A stretch of 64,000 nt of DNA from Chitinispirillaceae bacterium (GTDB lineage Bacteria; Fibrobacterota; Chitinivibrionia; Chitinivibrionales; Chitinispirillaceae), in the NCBI GenBank assembly GCA_016929415.1, contig JAFGIW010000172.1, positions 1-64,000 on the forward strand, in the 5' to 3' direction. Below, one piece after another: positions 8,600 through 21,840 of the stretch. The translations under genes were made by a program, and so were the position numbers. Under the pieces are notes generated by a model that saw only the letters and a program-made list of their open reading frames with translations, did no database searches and was not told the origin of the DNA. How positions within the stretch are numbered: the first letter of the stretch is position 1; each line of letters begins with the position of its first letter.

Positions 8600-11500
8600 A
8601 TGTCACGACCGAAGGTTCCGCATGACGGCAACAGCGCCTGCGCTCATGTAGCTCACGCAACCAACGAAGTTATTGCGATATATCCGATTACCCCCTCATC
8701 TCCCATGGGAGAAATCTCCGATGAAAAGTCCGCAGCCGGACAGACAAATATCTGGGGGACCATTCCTTCAGTGTCGGAACTGCAGTCCGAAGGCGGCGCG
8801 TCGGGTGCGGTCCACGGTGCACTTTGCGCGGGTGCGTTGACGACCACCTTCACCGCGTCGCAGGGATTGCTTCTCATGATCCCGAACATGTACAAAATCG
8901 CCGGTGAGTTGACGCCGACCGTGTTTCATGTCACCGCCCGTTCTCTCGCCTGCCAGGCGCTGTCGATTTTCGGAGACCACAGCGACGTGATGGCGGTACG
9001 CCAGACAGGGTATGCCTTGATCGCTTCCGCGAATCCTCAGGAAGTAATGGACATGGCCCTTATCGCTCAGGCCGCCACCCTCGAAGCGCGCGTTCCCTTC
9101 CTTCACTTCTTTGACGGCTTCCGAACATCTCATGAATTGCAGAAAATAGAGGAACTCACCTTTGACGACATGCGCGCCGTGATCGACGACAGGCTGGTGC
9201 ATGAACACCGCGGCCGCGCGATGAGTCCCGATCATCCGATCCTTAAAGGGACCGCGCAGAATCCCGACGTCTTTTTCCAGGGCCGTGAAACGGTCAATCC
9301 CTATTACGAAAAGTGCTCGGCGATCGTTCAGAAAGCAATGGACAAATTCGCCAGAGTGGTCGGCCGCCAGTACCGCCTTTTCGACTACTACGGCGCGCCC
9401 GATGCGGAGCGGATCATCGTTATCATGGCCTCCGGATGCGACACGGTTCATGAAACCGTCGATTATCTCACTAAAAAAGACGAAAAGGTAGGTGTTGTCA
9501 AGGTACGCCTTTTCCGGCCCTTCGATATGAAGGCGCTCGTTGCGGCGATACCTGCAAGCGTGAAGAAGATCGCGGTGCTCGACAGAACGAAAGAGCCCGG
9601 ATCGCTTGGTGAACCGCTCTATTGCGACGTGAGGACAGCCATCGGCGAAGCTATGGAGGGCGGCGAGACGAAATTCAAGAACTACCCGGTCATCGTCGGC
9701 GGACGATACGGCCTCGGTTCGGCGGAATTCACCCCTGCAATGGTAAAAAGCGTTTTCGACGAATTGACGAAAGAAAAGCCGAGGAACCACTTCGTCACCG
9801 GCATCACCGATGACCTCACGAACAATTACCTGCCGTTCGACCGCAACTTCTCGGTTGAACCGGACACGGTCCACCGCGCGCTCTTCTACGGGCTCGGATC
9901 CGACGGCACGGTGAGCGCCAACAAGAACAGCATCAAGATCATTGCCGACGAAACCGACAATTACGCTCAGGGGTACTTCGTGTACGATTCGAGAAAGGCC
10001 GGAACGATCACCGTTTCCCACCTGCGTTTCGGCAAAGACCCTATCCGAAGTCCCTACCTTGTCAACAAGGCCACCTTCATCGCCTGCCACAACTTCTCGT
10101 TTGTCGAAAAATACGACATGCTCGACAGCCTGGTCGAAGGGGGCACCTTCCTGCTCGAGGCGCCCTACGACAACACGACCGTCTGGAGCAAGCTTCCGGG
10201 GCGGATGCAGAAGCAACTCATCGACAAGAAGGCGCGTTTCTTCGTGATCGACGCCATAGACATCGCGGAAAAAATCGGACTCGGGCCCCGCATCAACACC
10301 ATCATGCAGACAGCCTTCTTCTCGATCGCCAAAGTCATTGTCGAAAAACTCGCCATCGACTTCATCAAATACGCGGTCAAGAAAACCTACGGCAGAAAAG
10401 GCGACGCCGTGGTCAATATGAACATCGCCTCGATCGATAAGGCACTTGAAGGGGTGCAGCAGGTCACGCTTCCCCCGTCGCCAACCAATCCGGTCGAGCC
10501 GATCAAGGCGGTCCCCGACGACGCGCCCGAATTCGTCAGAACCGTCACCGAAAAAATCATCAAACAGGAAGGCGACCGTCTGCCGACCTCGATGATCCCT
10601 GCGGACGGTTCATGGCCGACCGGCACCACCTGTTTCGAAAAACGGAACACTGCCGTCCACATCCCGGTCTGGAACCCGCAGACCTGCATCCAGTGTCACC
10701 GTTGCTCACTCCTCTGCCCGCACGCCACCATACGTCCGAAAGCGTATGATGCGAAATATCTCAACGGAGCCCCGGCAACCTTCAAATCGGCCGATGCGAA
10801 GGGGAAGGAACTCGCAGGGCTCAAATATACCCTTCAGGTCGCCCCCGAAGACTGCACGGGGTGCGGCCTCTGCGTCGAGAACTGCCCGACCCGCGGCAAG
10901 GGCGACGCGATCGTCATGAAGCCGCAGGAACCGTTGCGCAAGCCGGAAGCTGAAAACTGGAATTACTTTCTCTCCATTCCCGATACCGATCCGAAGCTCA
11001 TCAACAAAGAAACGGTCAAGGGGAGCCAGTTCATCCGCCCGCTCTTCGAGTTCAGCGGCGCCTGCGCCGGATGCGGAGAAACGCCCTACGTCAAGCTTGT
11101 TTCCCAGCTTTTCGGCGACCGCGCCTATATCGCCAACGCCACCGGCTGTTCGTCGATTTACGGAGGTAATCTTCCGACGACCCCGTATACCAAACGCGCC
11201 GACGGCAGGGGGCCGACATGGAACAACTCGCTCTTTGAAGATACCGCGGAAGTGGCGTTCGGCTACCGCCTGACCATCGACAAGTTCAATGGATACGCGC
11301 GGGAGCTGGTGAAAAAAGTAACTTCGGACGGCACTGTCGCCGCGGAACTCAAGACGCTGTTCGACGAAATCGTCGGCGCCGATCAGTCAACGCAGCAGCT
11401 CATCGAAGCACAGCGCGAACGGATCGCGAAGGCGAAGACGGCGCTCTCGAAGACGGGCGGTTCCGATGCGCAACAACTGCTCACCGTGATCGACTTTCTG

Positions 11501-12154
11501 GTGAAGAAATCGGTGTGGGCATTCGGCGGCGACGGCTGGGCGTACGACATCGGCTACGGAGGAGTCGACCATGTTCTTGCATCAGGCAAAAATGTCAATG
11601 TGCTTGTCCTCGATACGGAAGTCTACTCCAATACCGGCGGCCAGTCGTCGAAATCGACCCCCATGGGTGCGGTGGCGAAGTTCGCGGCGAGCGGCAAGCA
11701 GACCATCAAAAAAGACATGGGCCTGATCACCATGAGCTACGGCTACATCTATGTCGCACGGGTGGCGATAGGCGCCAATCAGAACCAGGCGGTCAAGGCG
11801 TTCGTCGAGGCGGAAAACTATGACGGCCCGTCGCTTCTGCTCTGCTACAGCCACTGCATCAACCACGGTATCAACATGGTCAAAGGCTGCGAGCAACAGA
11901 AACTCGCCGTCGAATCGGGCCACTGGCCGCTCTACCGGTACAATCCCGCTCTGGCGGCGGATGGGAAATCCCCCCTGACGCTCGACAGCAAAGACCCGAC
12001 CATTCGGCTGGCCGACTACGTTTACAACGAAAACCGCTATAAAATGCTGCAGCGGTCAAACCCGGAAATGTCGAAGAAATTGATCGATCACGCGCAGCAG
12101 AGCGTTGCCGCCAAGTTCAAGATGCTCAAGCAGCTTGAGGCTGCCGACATTTAA
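8600..12154 (+). CDS. nifJ: Pyruvate:ferredoxin (flavodoxin) oxidoreductase
   Basis: Cytoplasmic enzyme that splits pyruvate with CoA into acetyl-CoA and CO2 while reducing ferredoxin. At 1184 residues it has the length of the single-chain family. Domain I starts directly (YPITPSSPMGE, residues 27-37) and includes the conserved SVSELQSEGGASGAVHG. Two 4Fe-4S motifs follow (CIQCHRCSLLCP near 695 and CTGCGLCVENCP near 752), then CAGCGETP near 823 for the proximal cluster. The thiamine diphosphate site is GDGWAYDIGYGG near 977, followed by NTGGQSSKSTP. GAGGAG lies 5 nt before the ATG. It stands alone and ends in a good terminator. In this genome it could supply reduced ferredoxin to the benzoyl-CoA reductase encoded about 25 kb away. 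Confidence 0.97.
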   Translation: MSRPKVPHDGNSACAHVAHATNEVIAIYPITPSSPMGEISDEKSAAGQTNIWGTIPSVSELQSEGGASGAVHGALCAGALTTTFTASQGLLLMIPNMYKIAGELTPTVFHVTARSLACQALSIFGDHSDVMAVRQTGYALIASANPQEVMDMALIAQAATLEARVPFLHFFDGFRTSHELQKIEELTFDDMRAVIDDRLVHEHRGRAMSPDHPILKGTAQNPDVFFQGRETVNPYYEKCSAIVQKAMDKFARVVGRQYRLFDYYGAPDAERIIVIMASGCDTVHETVDYLTKKDEKVGVVKVRLFRPFDMKALVAAIPASVKKIAVLDRTKEPGSLGEPLYCDVRTAIGEAMEGGETKFKNYPVIVGGRYGLGSAEFTPAMVKSVFDELTKEKPRNHFVTGITDDLTNNYLPFDRNFSVEPDTVHRALFYGLGSDGTVSANKNSIKIIADETDNYAQGYFVYDSRKAGTITVSHLRFGKDPIRSPYLVNKATFIACHNFSFVEKYDMLDSLVEGGTFLLEAPYDNTTVWSKLPGRMQKQLIDKKARFFVIDAIDIAEKIGLGPRINTIMQTAFFSIAKVIVEKLAIDFIKYAVKKTYGRKGDAVVNMNIASIDKALEGVQQVTLPPSPTNPVEPIKAVPDDAPEFVRTVTEKIIKQEGDRLPTSMIPADGSWPTGTTCFEKRNTAVHIPVWNPQTCIQCHRCSLLCPHATIRPKAYDAKYLNGAPATFKSADAKGKELAGLKYTLQVAPEDCTGCGLCVENCPTRGKGDAIVMKPQEPLRKPEAENWNYFLSIPDTDPKLINKETVKGSQFIRPLFEFSGACAGCGETPYVKLVSQLFGDRAYIANATGCSSIYGGNLPTTPYTKRADGRGPTWNNSLFEDTAEVAFGYRLTIDKFNGYARELVKKVTSDGTVAAELKTLFDEIVGADQSTQQLIEAQRERIAKAKTALSKTGGSDAQQLLTVIDFLVKKSVWAFGGDGWAYDIGYGGVDHVLASGKNVNVLVLDTEVYSNTGGQSSKSTPMGAVAKFAASGKQTIKKDMGLITMSYGYIYVARVAIGANQNQAVKAFVEAENYDGPSLLLCYSHCINHGINMVKGCEQQKLAVESGHWPLYRYNPALAADGKSPLTLDSKDPTIRLADYVYNENRYKMLQRSNPEMSKKLIDHAQQSVAAKFKMLKQLEAADI

Positions 12155-12185
12155 GCAAACGGCATCGACCGTGAGATTTTATTTG

Positions 12186-12222
12186 AGCCCCCGGACCGGA
12201 GACGGTTGCGGGGGCTTATTTT
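12186..12222 (+). terminator. Intrinsic terminator of nifJ
   Basis: Stem AGCCCCCG (12186-12193) with CGGGGGCT (12209-12216), then TATTTT. It begins 31 nt after the nifJ stop. Confidence 0.8.
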
Positions 12223-12289
12223 CTACCTTGGCAACCCCGGTGCATCTTCCAACCGACCGTTGTCCCGAAGCCGGGAGATCGGAATAACG

Positions 12290-12955
12290 TTATCTTCGCA
12301 CTTTTACGGCGGTGTTGGTAATTCCGGCTTTTCTGAAGAGTAGATCGATGAACGATCGCGCAATGTTCGCTATCGATTCTTCGGCGAAAAAGCCTTTAAG
12401 CGCCAGATCGATATATATATTTTCATACCTGATAAATACAGCTATTCCCCCGTAGTAGGCATACCCTATTGCCACGGTACTGTCATATCCCGGTATCTTC
12501 AAATCTACAGGGTCGGGATATGTGGTAATCTTAAAGCGGAAAAATGAAGCGGCCTTCTCTGCTAAACCGAAATCAGTCACCATAAACTCCATTTCCTGAT
12601 CTTCCGGTCCCTCCATCTCCTGTCTGAGCGCTTTCTGGTAACCGCTGTCGATATAGGGCACGGCCCCCCCGTTAATCACCGTATAAAGCGGATCATCTTC
12701 CGGATTATCAGCTCTCTCAACTATCCGGAAACTGCTTTCATACGGCGCCCGGGTCCATTCCGCCGTATCGTTGTCCGTCATCTGAAAATTTTCGACAGTC
12801 AATGACGGCGTTGCATCCTCCGCCAACGGGTCCTGATGTATCGTAAGGTCTTCGGGCCCCAGTGGGCGCATGGTGTTTATTTGAGTTGAGAAATCATTTC
12901 CGCAAACAATGAATAAAATGATTGAACAAACAACACACACCGCTTTTTTACGCAT
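12290..12955 (-). CDS. Exported protein of unknown function
   Basis: A 221-residue protein I do not recognise. The N-terminus (MRKKAVCVVCSIILFIVCGN) is a clear export signal. A Cys at residue 18 sits where a lipoprotein Cys might be, but the preceding residues do not fit a good lipobox. The mature part is acidic in its first half. The second half has alternating hydrophobic stretches (VAIGYAYYGGIAVFIRY) and ends in a basic tail. It may be periplasmic or outer-membrane attached. It converges with nifJ and has no obvious operon partner. Confidence 0.6.
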   Translation of the reverse strand: MRKKAVCVVCSIILFIVCGNDFSTQINTMRPLGPEDLTIHQDPLAEDATPSLTVENFQMTDNDTAEWTRAPYESSFRIVERADNPEDDPLYTVINGGAVPYIDSGYQKALRQEMEGPEDQEMEFMVTDFGLAEKAASFFRFKITTYPDPVDLKIPGYDSTVAIGYAYYGGIAVFIRYENIYIDLALKGFFAEESIANIARSFIDLLFRKAGITNTAVKVRR

Positions 12956-13590
12956 TTTTCCCTCCCCGACGGTTTTCGCGCATTTATCTCCCCGCTGTCA
13001 TTTCTGATAAATATAATAGCATTTATTGTAATAATGCTCCTAAATTGCCCGTCAGGATGCAATTACTCTACCGGAAAATACCGACACTTTTTATGAAGAA
13101 GCTCTAAAAGGAGAAAATTTATTCTAAAAACCGCAGCAGCCAGATGATAAAATGTCGTGCTATTTACCTGTTTACAGGGGGAGACTTCGTACAGGTACAT
13201 GCAAAAGAGCTTGAACCACTGCCGCTCATATTAAGGGGAGATCGAGTGCAATGGTGTTGAGAACTGAGCATTTATAGACGACTCTACCTGCTGAACTACT
13301 GCGGCTTTTAGAATAACTGGTACAACCCGACTTTTCCGCCGAGGCCGTATCGCCCCCCCCCTGCCCTACTATACAAGGGAATGAAGCAATATGCCACAGC
13401 AGGAAAGAAATAATATACTTTCTGTTGATGAAACGGTCAACAGTCCAATAATCGTTCACCGGAAAGGATAAAGCAACTTCCTGCCGGAACATCACCACGG
13501 AAATACTCCTCCTTATTGATTATGCTTTAACAGTTTGTGAAAAACGGCATTCAAGGACTCTTAATGTGGAGAAATCACCGGATTTCCACC
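12956..13590. other. Intergenic region, no supported gene
   Basis: About 635 bp between the exported protein and the histidine kinase, noticeably AT-richer than its surroundings. Short reading frames occur (13226-13498 minus; a 38-codon plus-strand frame near 13149-13265), but none has recognisable motifs or a good ribosome site. It should contain the promoter of the exported protein (minus strand), but I cannot place it with confidence. Confidence 0.4.
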
Positions 13591-15279
13591 TTATGCGGTT
13601 TTTGCCCCAAAGCTTTTTATCAGATGCAGCAGTTCAACGCTGCTGAAGGGTTTTTTCAAGACGCCGTCGAAACCGTAATCTTTGTAATTAGTCAGTATCG
13701 GATCATTCGAATACCCGCTGAAAACAACAACCCGGGCTTCCTTATCGAACTCTTTCATCTTTACCACGGTCTCCCTGCCCCCCATACCGCCGGGAATGGT
13801 CAGGTCCATGATGACGAAATGAAAGGGCTCCTCCCGGTTGAACGCATCGATGTAGGTTTGTAACGCATCACCCCCATTGGTGACGCAGACGACATTATAT
13901 CCGGTCTTTTTCAACAGTTTTTCGATAACGGTCCTGATGATGACATCATCGTCCATGACCAGGATGTTACCGCAGGCCTCAACCCGTTCAAGATCTTCCT
14001 CCCTGTTGTCCGGCGTTTCCATCGTTACTGCAGGCAGATAAAAGGAGAAGGCGGCACCATGGCCCGGCTGGGACTCGACCTCGATATGGCCGCCGTGCTT
14101 TTTAATTATGGAATAGGCGGTGGTCAGCCCGAGACCGGTGTTCTCCGCTTTTGTTGTAAAGTAGGGATCGAAAATCTTGCCGATATGTTTCTTCGGGATT
14201 CCCGGGCCCTCATCACTGACGGACACCTTAACATAACCACCGTCGGCAAGCGGCAATACCGGGCCTTTGAACTCATAGTCATTCAATGAAAAACCGCCGC
14301 TTAGCGTACAGTTCTCAACCGAAATGGTCACCGTCCCGCCTTCAGGCATGGCCTGTGCGGCATTGATAATCAGATTATTGAGTACCTGATCGATTTGCCC
14401 CTTATCAACCTCAACGGGTCTTATATCTTCCGTAAAATGCAGCTTGTAATCGACGTTGGAGCCGCTGAGGCTGAAACCGACCGTCTCCTCGATTAATTGA
14501 CACACACTAACGCCCTCTTTCACGGGAGCACCGCCCTGTGAAAAAGTTAACAACTGTTTGGTAAGCCGGGTCGCCTTGAATGCGGCTTTTTCGGCATCGG
14601 CAATCAACTGGCATGCCTCTTCATTTGTATAGACACTCATACGGGCCATGAAAAGGTTGGTAATGATGCCGGTAAGTATGTTGTTGAAATCATGGGCGAT
14701 GCCGCCGGCGAGCAGCCCCACGGACTCGAGTTTCCGTACTCTCAGCAGTTCCTCTTCAAGCTGTTCCTGCTGTGTGTAGTCGCGGATCAGCAGGATCATC
14801 CCGCGGTTTTGCCCGTCGGGCCCGCAAAACAGTTCGCCGCGTACGGTGACGTTTCGCTCGGCTACGCCATCGACCGAGAGGATACAACGGCGCTCCTTCG
14901 GTCCCTTCTCACGAAAAAACATCTCTTTAATCTCACCGCACGTGTCCAGCGTCTTCTCATTCACAAGAAAAATCACTTCATCGATCAGCTTTCCCCTGAC
15001 TTCCTGCTCCGGCTTTCCACAGAGTAACCCGGCGGCGCGATTGCACAGCACAATCATGCCCGATGTGTCAAGGGCAAAAACGGCGTCGGGAACGCACGCG
15101 AGCATAAAGGCAAGCAGTTCGCTCCCCTCGACGGGGGCGGGGGTGGGATCTCCGCCTGCGGACGCTGATCCGCCGACGGCATGAGTGTCGCGGTGATGCT
15201 GCTCAACACTCGTCCGGGAGGAGGTATTGTGCTTGTCTGGTTGAGATATCGTCACGGTCGGCTCATTCTTCCTGCTCAT
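13591..15279 (-). CDS. PAS-domain hybrid sensor histidine kinase
   Basis: A soluble 562-residue sensor kinase with no membrane segment. Domain order: a variable N-terminus; a PAS domain (about 50-170; LLAFMLACVPDAVFALD, then a PAC-like VTVRGELFCGPDGQ); a short linker; a dimerisation/phosphoacceptor helix with GGIAHDFNNILTG (His near 197); an HATPase domain with DEGPGIPKKHIGKIFDPYFT and a G2 box GLGLTTAYSI; and a C-terminal receiver domain (about 435-560; VMDDDVIIR, phosphoacceptor Asp in FVIMDLTIPG near 491, Lys in GVLKKPFSS). The HDFNN-type His box is typical of orphan hybrid kinases. There is no partner regulator next to it, so its output and signal are unknown. It is probably monocistronic. 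Confidence 0.93.
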   Translation of the reverse strand: MSRKNEPTVTISQPDKHNTSSRTSVEQHHRDTHAVGGSASAGGDPTPAPVEGSELLAFMLACVPDAVFALDTSGMIVLCNRAAGLLCGKPEQEVRGKLIDEVIFLVNEKTLDTCGEIKEMFFREKGPKERRCILSVDGVAERNVTVRGELFCGPDGQNRGMILLIRDYTQQEQLEEELLRVRKLESVGLLAGGIAHDFNNILTGIITNLFMARMSVYTNEEACQLIADAEKAAFKATRLTKQLLTFSQGGAPVKEGVSVCQLIEETVGFSLSGSNVDYKLHFTEDIRPVEVDKGQIDQVLNNLIINAAQAMPEGGTVTISVENCTLSGGFSLNDYEFKGPVLPLADGGYVKVSVSDEGPGIPKKHIGKIFDPYFTTKAENTGLGLTTAYSIIKKHGGHIEVESQPGHGAAFSFYLPAVTMETPDNREEDLERVEACGNILVMDDDVIIRTVIEKLLKKTGYNVVCVTNGGDALQTYIDAFNREEPFHFVIMDLTIPGGMGGRETVVKMKEFDKEARVVVFSGYSNDPILTNYKDYGFDGVLKKPFSSVELLHLIKSFGAKTA

Positions 15280-15507
15280 AGAACCACTAATCTATCATCG
15301 AACCATGTGGGGTGATGAGGTAATGTGTGTTCACGTATCAGTATGAGGGCCTGAAACTTATGTAATGATATAAGAAAAAGTAATTCCAAGCAACAAATTT
15401 CTGCAATGAATAGTTATAACAAATCAAACTAATGTGTTGCTGCAGTTTCTATGAATGTGGATTGCAGGCACCCTGCCGGAAGTTTTGTCACTATCGCAAT
15501 GTGCAAC

Positions 15508-16509
15508 TTAAGGGGGAGGTATATGCAACTGATACCGGAAAACGGGCAAACCCCTGGCATCGCACCGAGGAAGAGGCCAGGCTTCAATCTGATCAAGAAT
15601 TCGTGCCTCGAAATGATCGGCCCGCGCTCGCGCACCTTTCGAAAGGTCGAGGGTGATGGTGCCGTCATGCTTCAATTTGATCGGCAGGCTCATGCTGTCG
15701 GGAAGTTTCGGGAAATAGGGTATTGCCGTAAATATTTCATCAACAAAGGCGGATTTAAAGTACTCCGAAAGTTCCTCTTTTATCACCACTGTATCGCACG
15801 TCCGGGTAGCCTTGTTGTTCTGATAGCAGCCGGCGAGTCGATTCCTCACAATATGCGCGAGATCCAGGTTATGTTCACAATCCTTGAGCATCGGTTTATC
15901 GATCAGATCAATCATTCCTTCCGGGAAAAAGTCGGACAACTCTCCATGATACGGAAGATACCTTTTCCTGTTCATTACCAGCAGTGAATCCTCCTTGCGT
16001 GTCTGCCACAGCTCATCAACCTGGCTCCGGCCGAAGCACGTGTCCGCCCCGTAAATGAAAATCTGCCGTATCGTGCGTACTTCACAAACAATACTGCGCC
16101 GGTCTGCGGCGACGCTGTACGGATTCAGATACCCGTGACGGATATGATAATAGGACCCGGTGTCCCCGCACGGATAGAGTACCAGCCAGTGGACCACCTG
16201 CCAGATGATCCCGTTGTCACGCAATTCAAGGCGGTCGTTCTTCCTGATAAGCGCATCCGGGTCGGCAGTCCGATTGACCCAGAACCCGCCGAATGATTTC
16301 TGCAAAGAGAGTTTCTGTTCCTCTTTCATCGATTGCAGCGAACGAAAATCTTTCACATCCATGTTGATGAAAGCGTTCAGCCCCGAGGTAAATCCACCCT
16401 TTTTCAGGACCTTATACCCCAGAATACCAAGGGCAAGGAAGACTAAAAGCAGAATTGCCTGAACGTATGACGATTTGGCGGTGCCTCTTCTCGGGGATGT
16501 ATGTTGCAT
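15508..16509 (-). CDS. Membrane-anchored protein of unknown function, possibly TonB-like C-terminus
   Basis: A 333-residue protein. One N-terminal membrane segment (about 17-37; AILLLVFLALGILGY) leaves the rest outside the cytoplasm. The central part has several Cys and shows no family I recognise. The end has the order ITLDLSKGARA, then RILDQIEAWPLPRC and FRYQLHIP. This resembles the closing strand pattern of TonB/AgmX-like C-terminal domains common in Fibrobacterota, but the match is by eye and weak. The gene runs divergently from folE and is followed, about 230 bp on, by the histidine kinase in the same orientation. A role in envelope function is only a guess. Confidence 0.6.
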   Translation of the reverse strand: MQHTSPRRGTAKSSYVQAILLLVFLALGILGYKVLKKGGFTSGLNAFINMDVKDFRSLQSMKEEQKLSLQKSFGGFWVNRTADPDALIRKNDRLELRDNGIIWQVVHWLVLYPCGDTGSYYHIRHGYLNPYSVAADRRSIVCEVRTIRQIFIYGADTCFGRSQVDELWQTRKEDSLLVMNRKRYLPYHGELSDFFPEGMIDLIDKPMLKDCEHNLDLAHIVRNRLAGCYQNNKATRTCDTVVIKEELSEYFKSAFVDEIFTAIPYFPKLPDSMSLPIKLKHDGTITLDLSKGARARADHFEARILDQIEAWPLPRCDARGLPVFRYQLHIPPP

Positions 16510-16789
16510 GTGCGACTCCGTAAGTGAATGGATGTTTCAATTACTTTATTAAATATAAACGTTCGTGAACCATGAAATGTTACAGCGAGCTTCCCGTATC
16601 CACATCGGAAAAATAGCTCATCAAAGGGCTGATCTCAAATTTCTGATCGCAAGGGACGGTTGCCGGCACCGATACGGTACGTACCTGACCGGCCGATCGG
16701 GTATTCCGACTGTCTTTTCCTCCGGTCCCGGATTATATTTTCTTCGTCAGATCGAAAACACGCACTTCAACTGAAAGGAGCTTCTGCAC

Positions 16790-17338
16790 ATGGAAGAGGC
16801 GATCCGCACCATACTCAAGGAATTCGGTGAAGACCCGCAGCGCGAAGGGCTCCTTGGTACACCCGCCCGGGTAAGAAAGGCATATGACTACCTGATGCAG
16901 GGATACAAGCAGGACCCCTGCGATATTCTGAAACGAGCCATTTTCCATGAAGAGTGCAACCACATGATCATTGTCCGCGACATAGAACTTTACAGCATGT
17001 GCGAGCACCATATGCTCCCCTTTTTCGGCAGGTGCCACATCGGCTACATCGCCCGGGATCGCGTTTATGGCGTAAGTAAACTTGCACGGCTGGTCGACTG
17101 TTTCGCGCGACGGCTGCAGGTCCAGGAACGACTTACCCAACAGATCGCCGCCTGTCTGATGGAACCGATCAAGGCTGAAGGAGTGGGAGTCGTTATCGAA
17201 GCGCAGCACCTTTGTATGATGATGCGCGGGGTAACCAAACAGAATTCGAAAATGGTAACCTCCGCGATGCTCGGAAGCTTCCGCCATGAGTACGCGACCC
17301 GCGACGAATTCCTGAAGCTGATCGGCATGGAGCGGTAA
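16790..17338 (+). CDS. folE: GTP cyclohydrolase I
   Basis: Converts GTP to 7,8-dihydroneopterin triphosphate, the first step of folate (and pterin or queuosine precursor) synthesis, in the cytoplasm. At 182 residues it has the usual length. It carries the zinc and active-site signature YSMCEHHMLPFFGRCHIGYI (about 64-83), the Cys in EAQHLCMMMRGV, and the family's substrate-site pattern KLARLVDCFARRLQVQERLT. AAAGGAG lies 9 nt before the ATG. It stands alone between the divergent membrane protein and carB. Confidence 0.97.
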   Translation: MEEAIRTILKEFGEDPQREGLLGTPARVRKAYDYLMQGYKQDPCDILKRAIFHEECNHMIIVRDIELYSMCEHHMLPFFGRCHIGYIARDRVYGVSKLARLVDCFARRLQVQERLTQQIAACLMEPIKAEGVGVVIEAQHLCMMMRGVTKQNSKMVTSAMLGSFRHEYATRDEFLKLIGMER

Positions 17339-17667
17339 TGTTACCGGCACTACGGCTTCCCGCAACCGCACTCCTCAACGACTGCGCTTCAATGCGGGCA
17401 ACACACGGTCACGATTACCGCAGCGGTACCGACAGAAGAGGCATTGCCTCCCCTTGCGGACCATAAAATAGGCGCCGTTTGACGGAAGCGATATCCGTCC
17501 TGGCCCGTCGACGTTTCCCCGGAAAACCACCCTCCCCCGCGCGTCGATTATTGCGCCGCACCCTTCCCTATTTATTTCGTTGACACCGGAATGGAGTAAC
17601 ACCTATATTTTCTCACTTCTCACGGCTCTATTTTACCGTTATCTGATTCAGAAAAAAGGATCTGACC
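17339..17667. other. Intergenic region between folE and carB
   Basis: About 330 bp. Its minus strand holds the decayed tail of a secreted protein (17375-17602). The last part, AT-rich before AAAAAAGGATC, should contain the carB promoter, but I see no clear boxes. Confidence 0.4.
17375..17602 (-). pseudogene. Orphan fragment of a sorting-type C-terminal domain
   Basis: This short minus-strand frame contains AIIDARGRVVFRG, then ISLPSNGAYFMVRKG. That is the usual order of the last strands of FlgD-like or secretion-tail domains (IYD..GR.V ... LP.G.Y.V). There is no upstream passenger protein: the sequence to its right is the carB leader. After the match the frame runs into an unrelated Arg-rich end. 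I read it as the remnant of a deleted secreted-protein gene. The match is by eye and could be chance. Confidence 0.3.
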
Positions 17668-20871
<3,204 letters not shown>

Positions 20872-20926
20872 AAAGCTTGGGCTCGGTGGCGTTAGGAAGA
20901 AGCGGCAGGGCACCGACACCTGAAAA

Positions 20927-21310
20927 TCATACATCAACCCGATACCCGAGATCGATCTCGTCACCAGGAATGCCGCCGCGCAGAGCCCAGTTTTCGCGGG
21001 GCTGTTCGTTGAGTAAAATCATGACGCTTCCACTGTCGATCCCGTGCTTTTCGGAGAGCCGGTAGAGAATGGTCTGATAAAGCCGCTTTTTCGCCGCCTT
21101 TGTGCGCCCGAGGAAAAGGGCTATTTCGATGAAAAGCTGATACGGCGGTTTCATACGGAACAATTCCGGGTCATGGGTGACGAACGAAACGGTACGATCA
21201 TCAGGCGGAAGACGCAACGCCTCAACGACGGCATCCGTCACGTCAACCATCAATGCCCGCGCCATCGCTTTTTCCAGCGGGATTACGGATTCTATTCTGA
21301 CTCTAGGCAT
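20927..21310 (-). CDS. Tautomerase-family protein
   Basis: A 127-residue protein of the 4-oxalocrotonate tautomerase/MIF superfamily, whose members use the N-terminal proline as catalytic base. I chose the ATG at 21310 because it gives MPRVRIES, with Pro directly after Met, and because AAAAGGATC sits a few bases upstream. The longer open frame to 21589 has no family match and would bury the proline. The body (DVTDAVVEALRLPPDDRTVSFVTHDPELF, split here: first 16 residues DVTDAVVEALRLPPDD) fits the larger tautomerase subfamily. The end includes NEQPRENWALRGGIPGDEIDLG, a common ending there. The substrate is unknown; a link to aromatic catabolism is only suggested by the neighbouring island. Confidence 0.75.
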   Translation of the reverse strand: MPRVRIESVIPLEKAMARALMVDVTDAVVEALRLPPDDRTVSFVTHDPELFRMKPPYQLFIEIALFLGRTKAAKKRLYQTILYRLSEKHGIDSGSVMILLNEQPRENWALRGGIPGDEIDLGYRVDV

Positions 21311-21840
21311 AACGATCCTTTTCATTGTAAGGAGCAGTGGAATCGTACAAATACAGATGAAGAAAATAGGTCGTGCCGCTATGACGGATAGCTTTCTCAC
21401 CTCAAGCAGCAGCTCTCCCCGGTAACTCAGACGGCATTTCACAATCGTGTTTGCCGCCGCCACGACAGGGTTTTGATATTCCACATTATTTTTATTTTTT
21501 TCTTGCATCCCTGTTGTGTTTTTTTTTACATTACTTATCGCATTGAAACTATAGACGCATTTCCGAAAAAGAGACGAGGGTCGCACCATTCATTGCTTTT
21601 TCAATCACTTATTTCATCCGGTGCATTTTGTATTTGAAACCCTTTGTTCGCGGTAAGGTCGGTTTGCTATCGAGGTAGCATGAAGGTATGATTAACAACC
21701 TTAACCCCGGCTTTCATTGATAAAATTCCGAAGGATTGACGTATGCTTATCCCTTCTCCGGCGGAACCGGGAAGCCAGTGCTGTGATATTTCGCTGCAAC
21801 AGTCTCCTATCACCCCTTTTACTGTTAAAGGAGCCACTCC
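21311..21840. other. Intergenic region before the symporter operon
   Basis: About 530 bp between the divergent tautomerase and the DUF3311 gene. It should contain both promoters. I see AT-rich stretches near 21480-21540 and a TTGACG at about 21737 but no convincing promoter pair, and no gene. Confidence 0.4.

Noticed and set aside
8768-10216. Long open frame (482 codons) on the minus strand
   Set aside because: It lies wholly inside nifJ, has an amino-acid make-up typical of an antisense frame and has no family motif.
13226-13498. 90-codon minus-strand frame
   Set aside because: No ribosome site and no recognisable motif; composition like the surrounding non-coding DNA.
21311-21589. N-terminal extension of the tautomerase frame
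   Set aside because: It would bury the catalytic proline, and the ribosome site fits the ATG at 21310.
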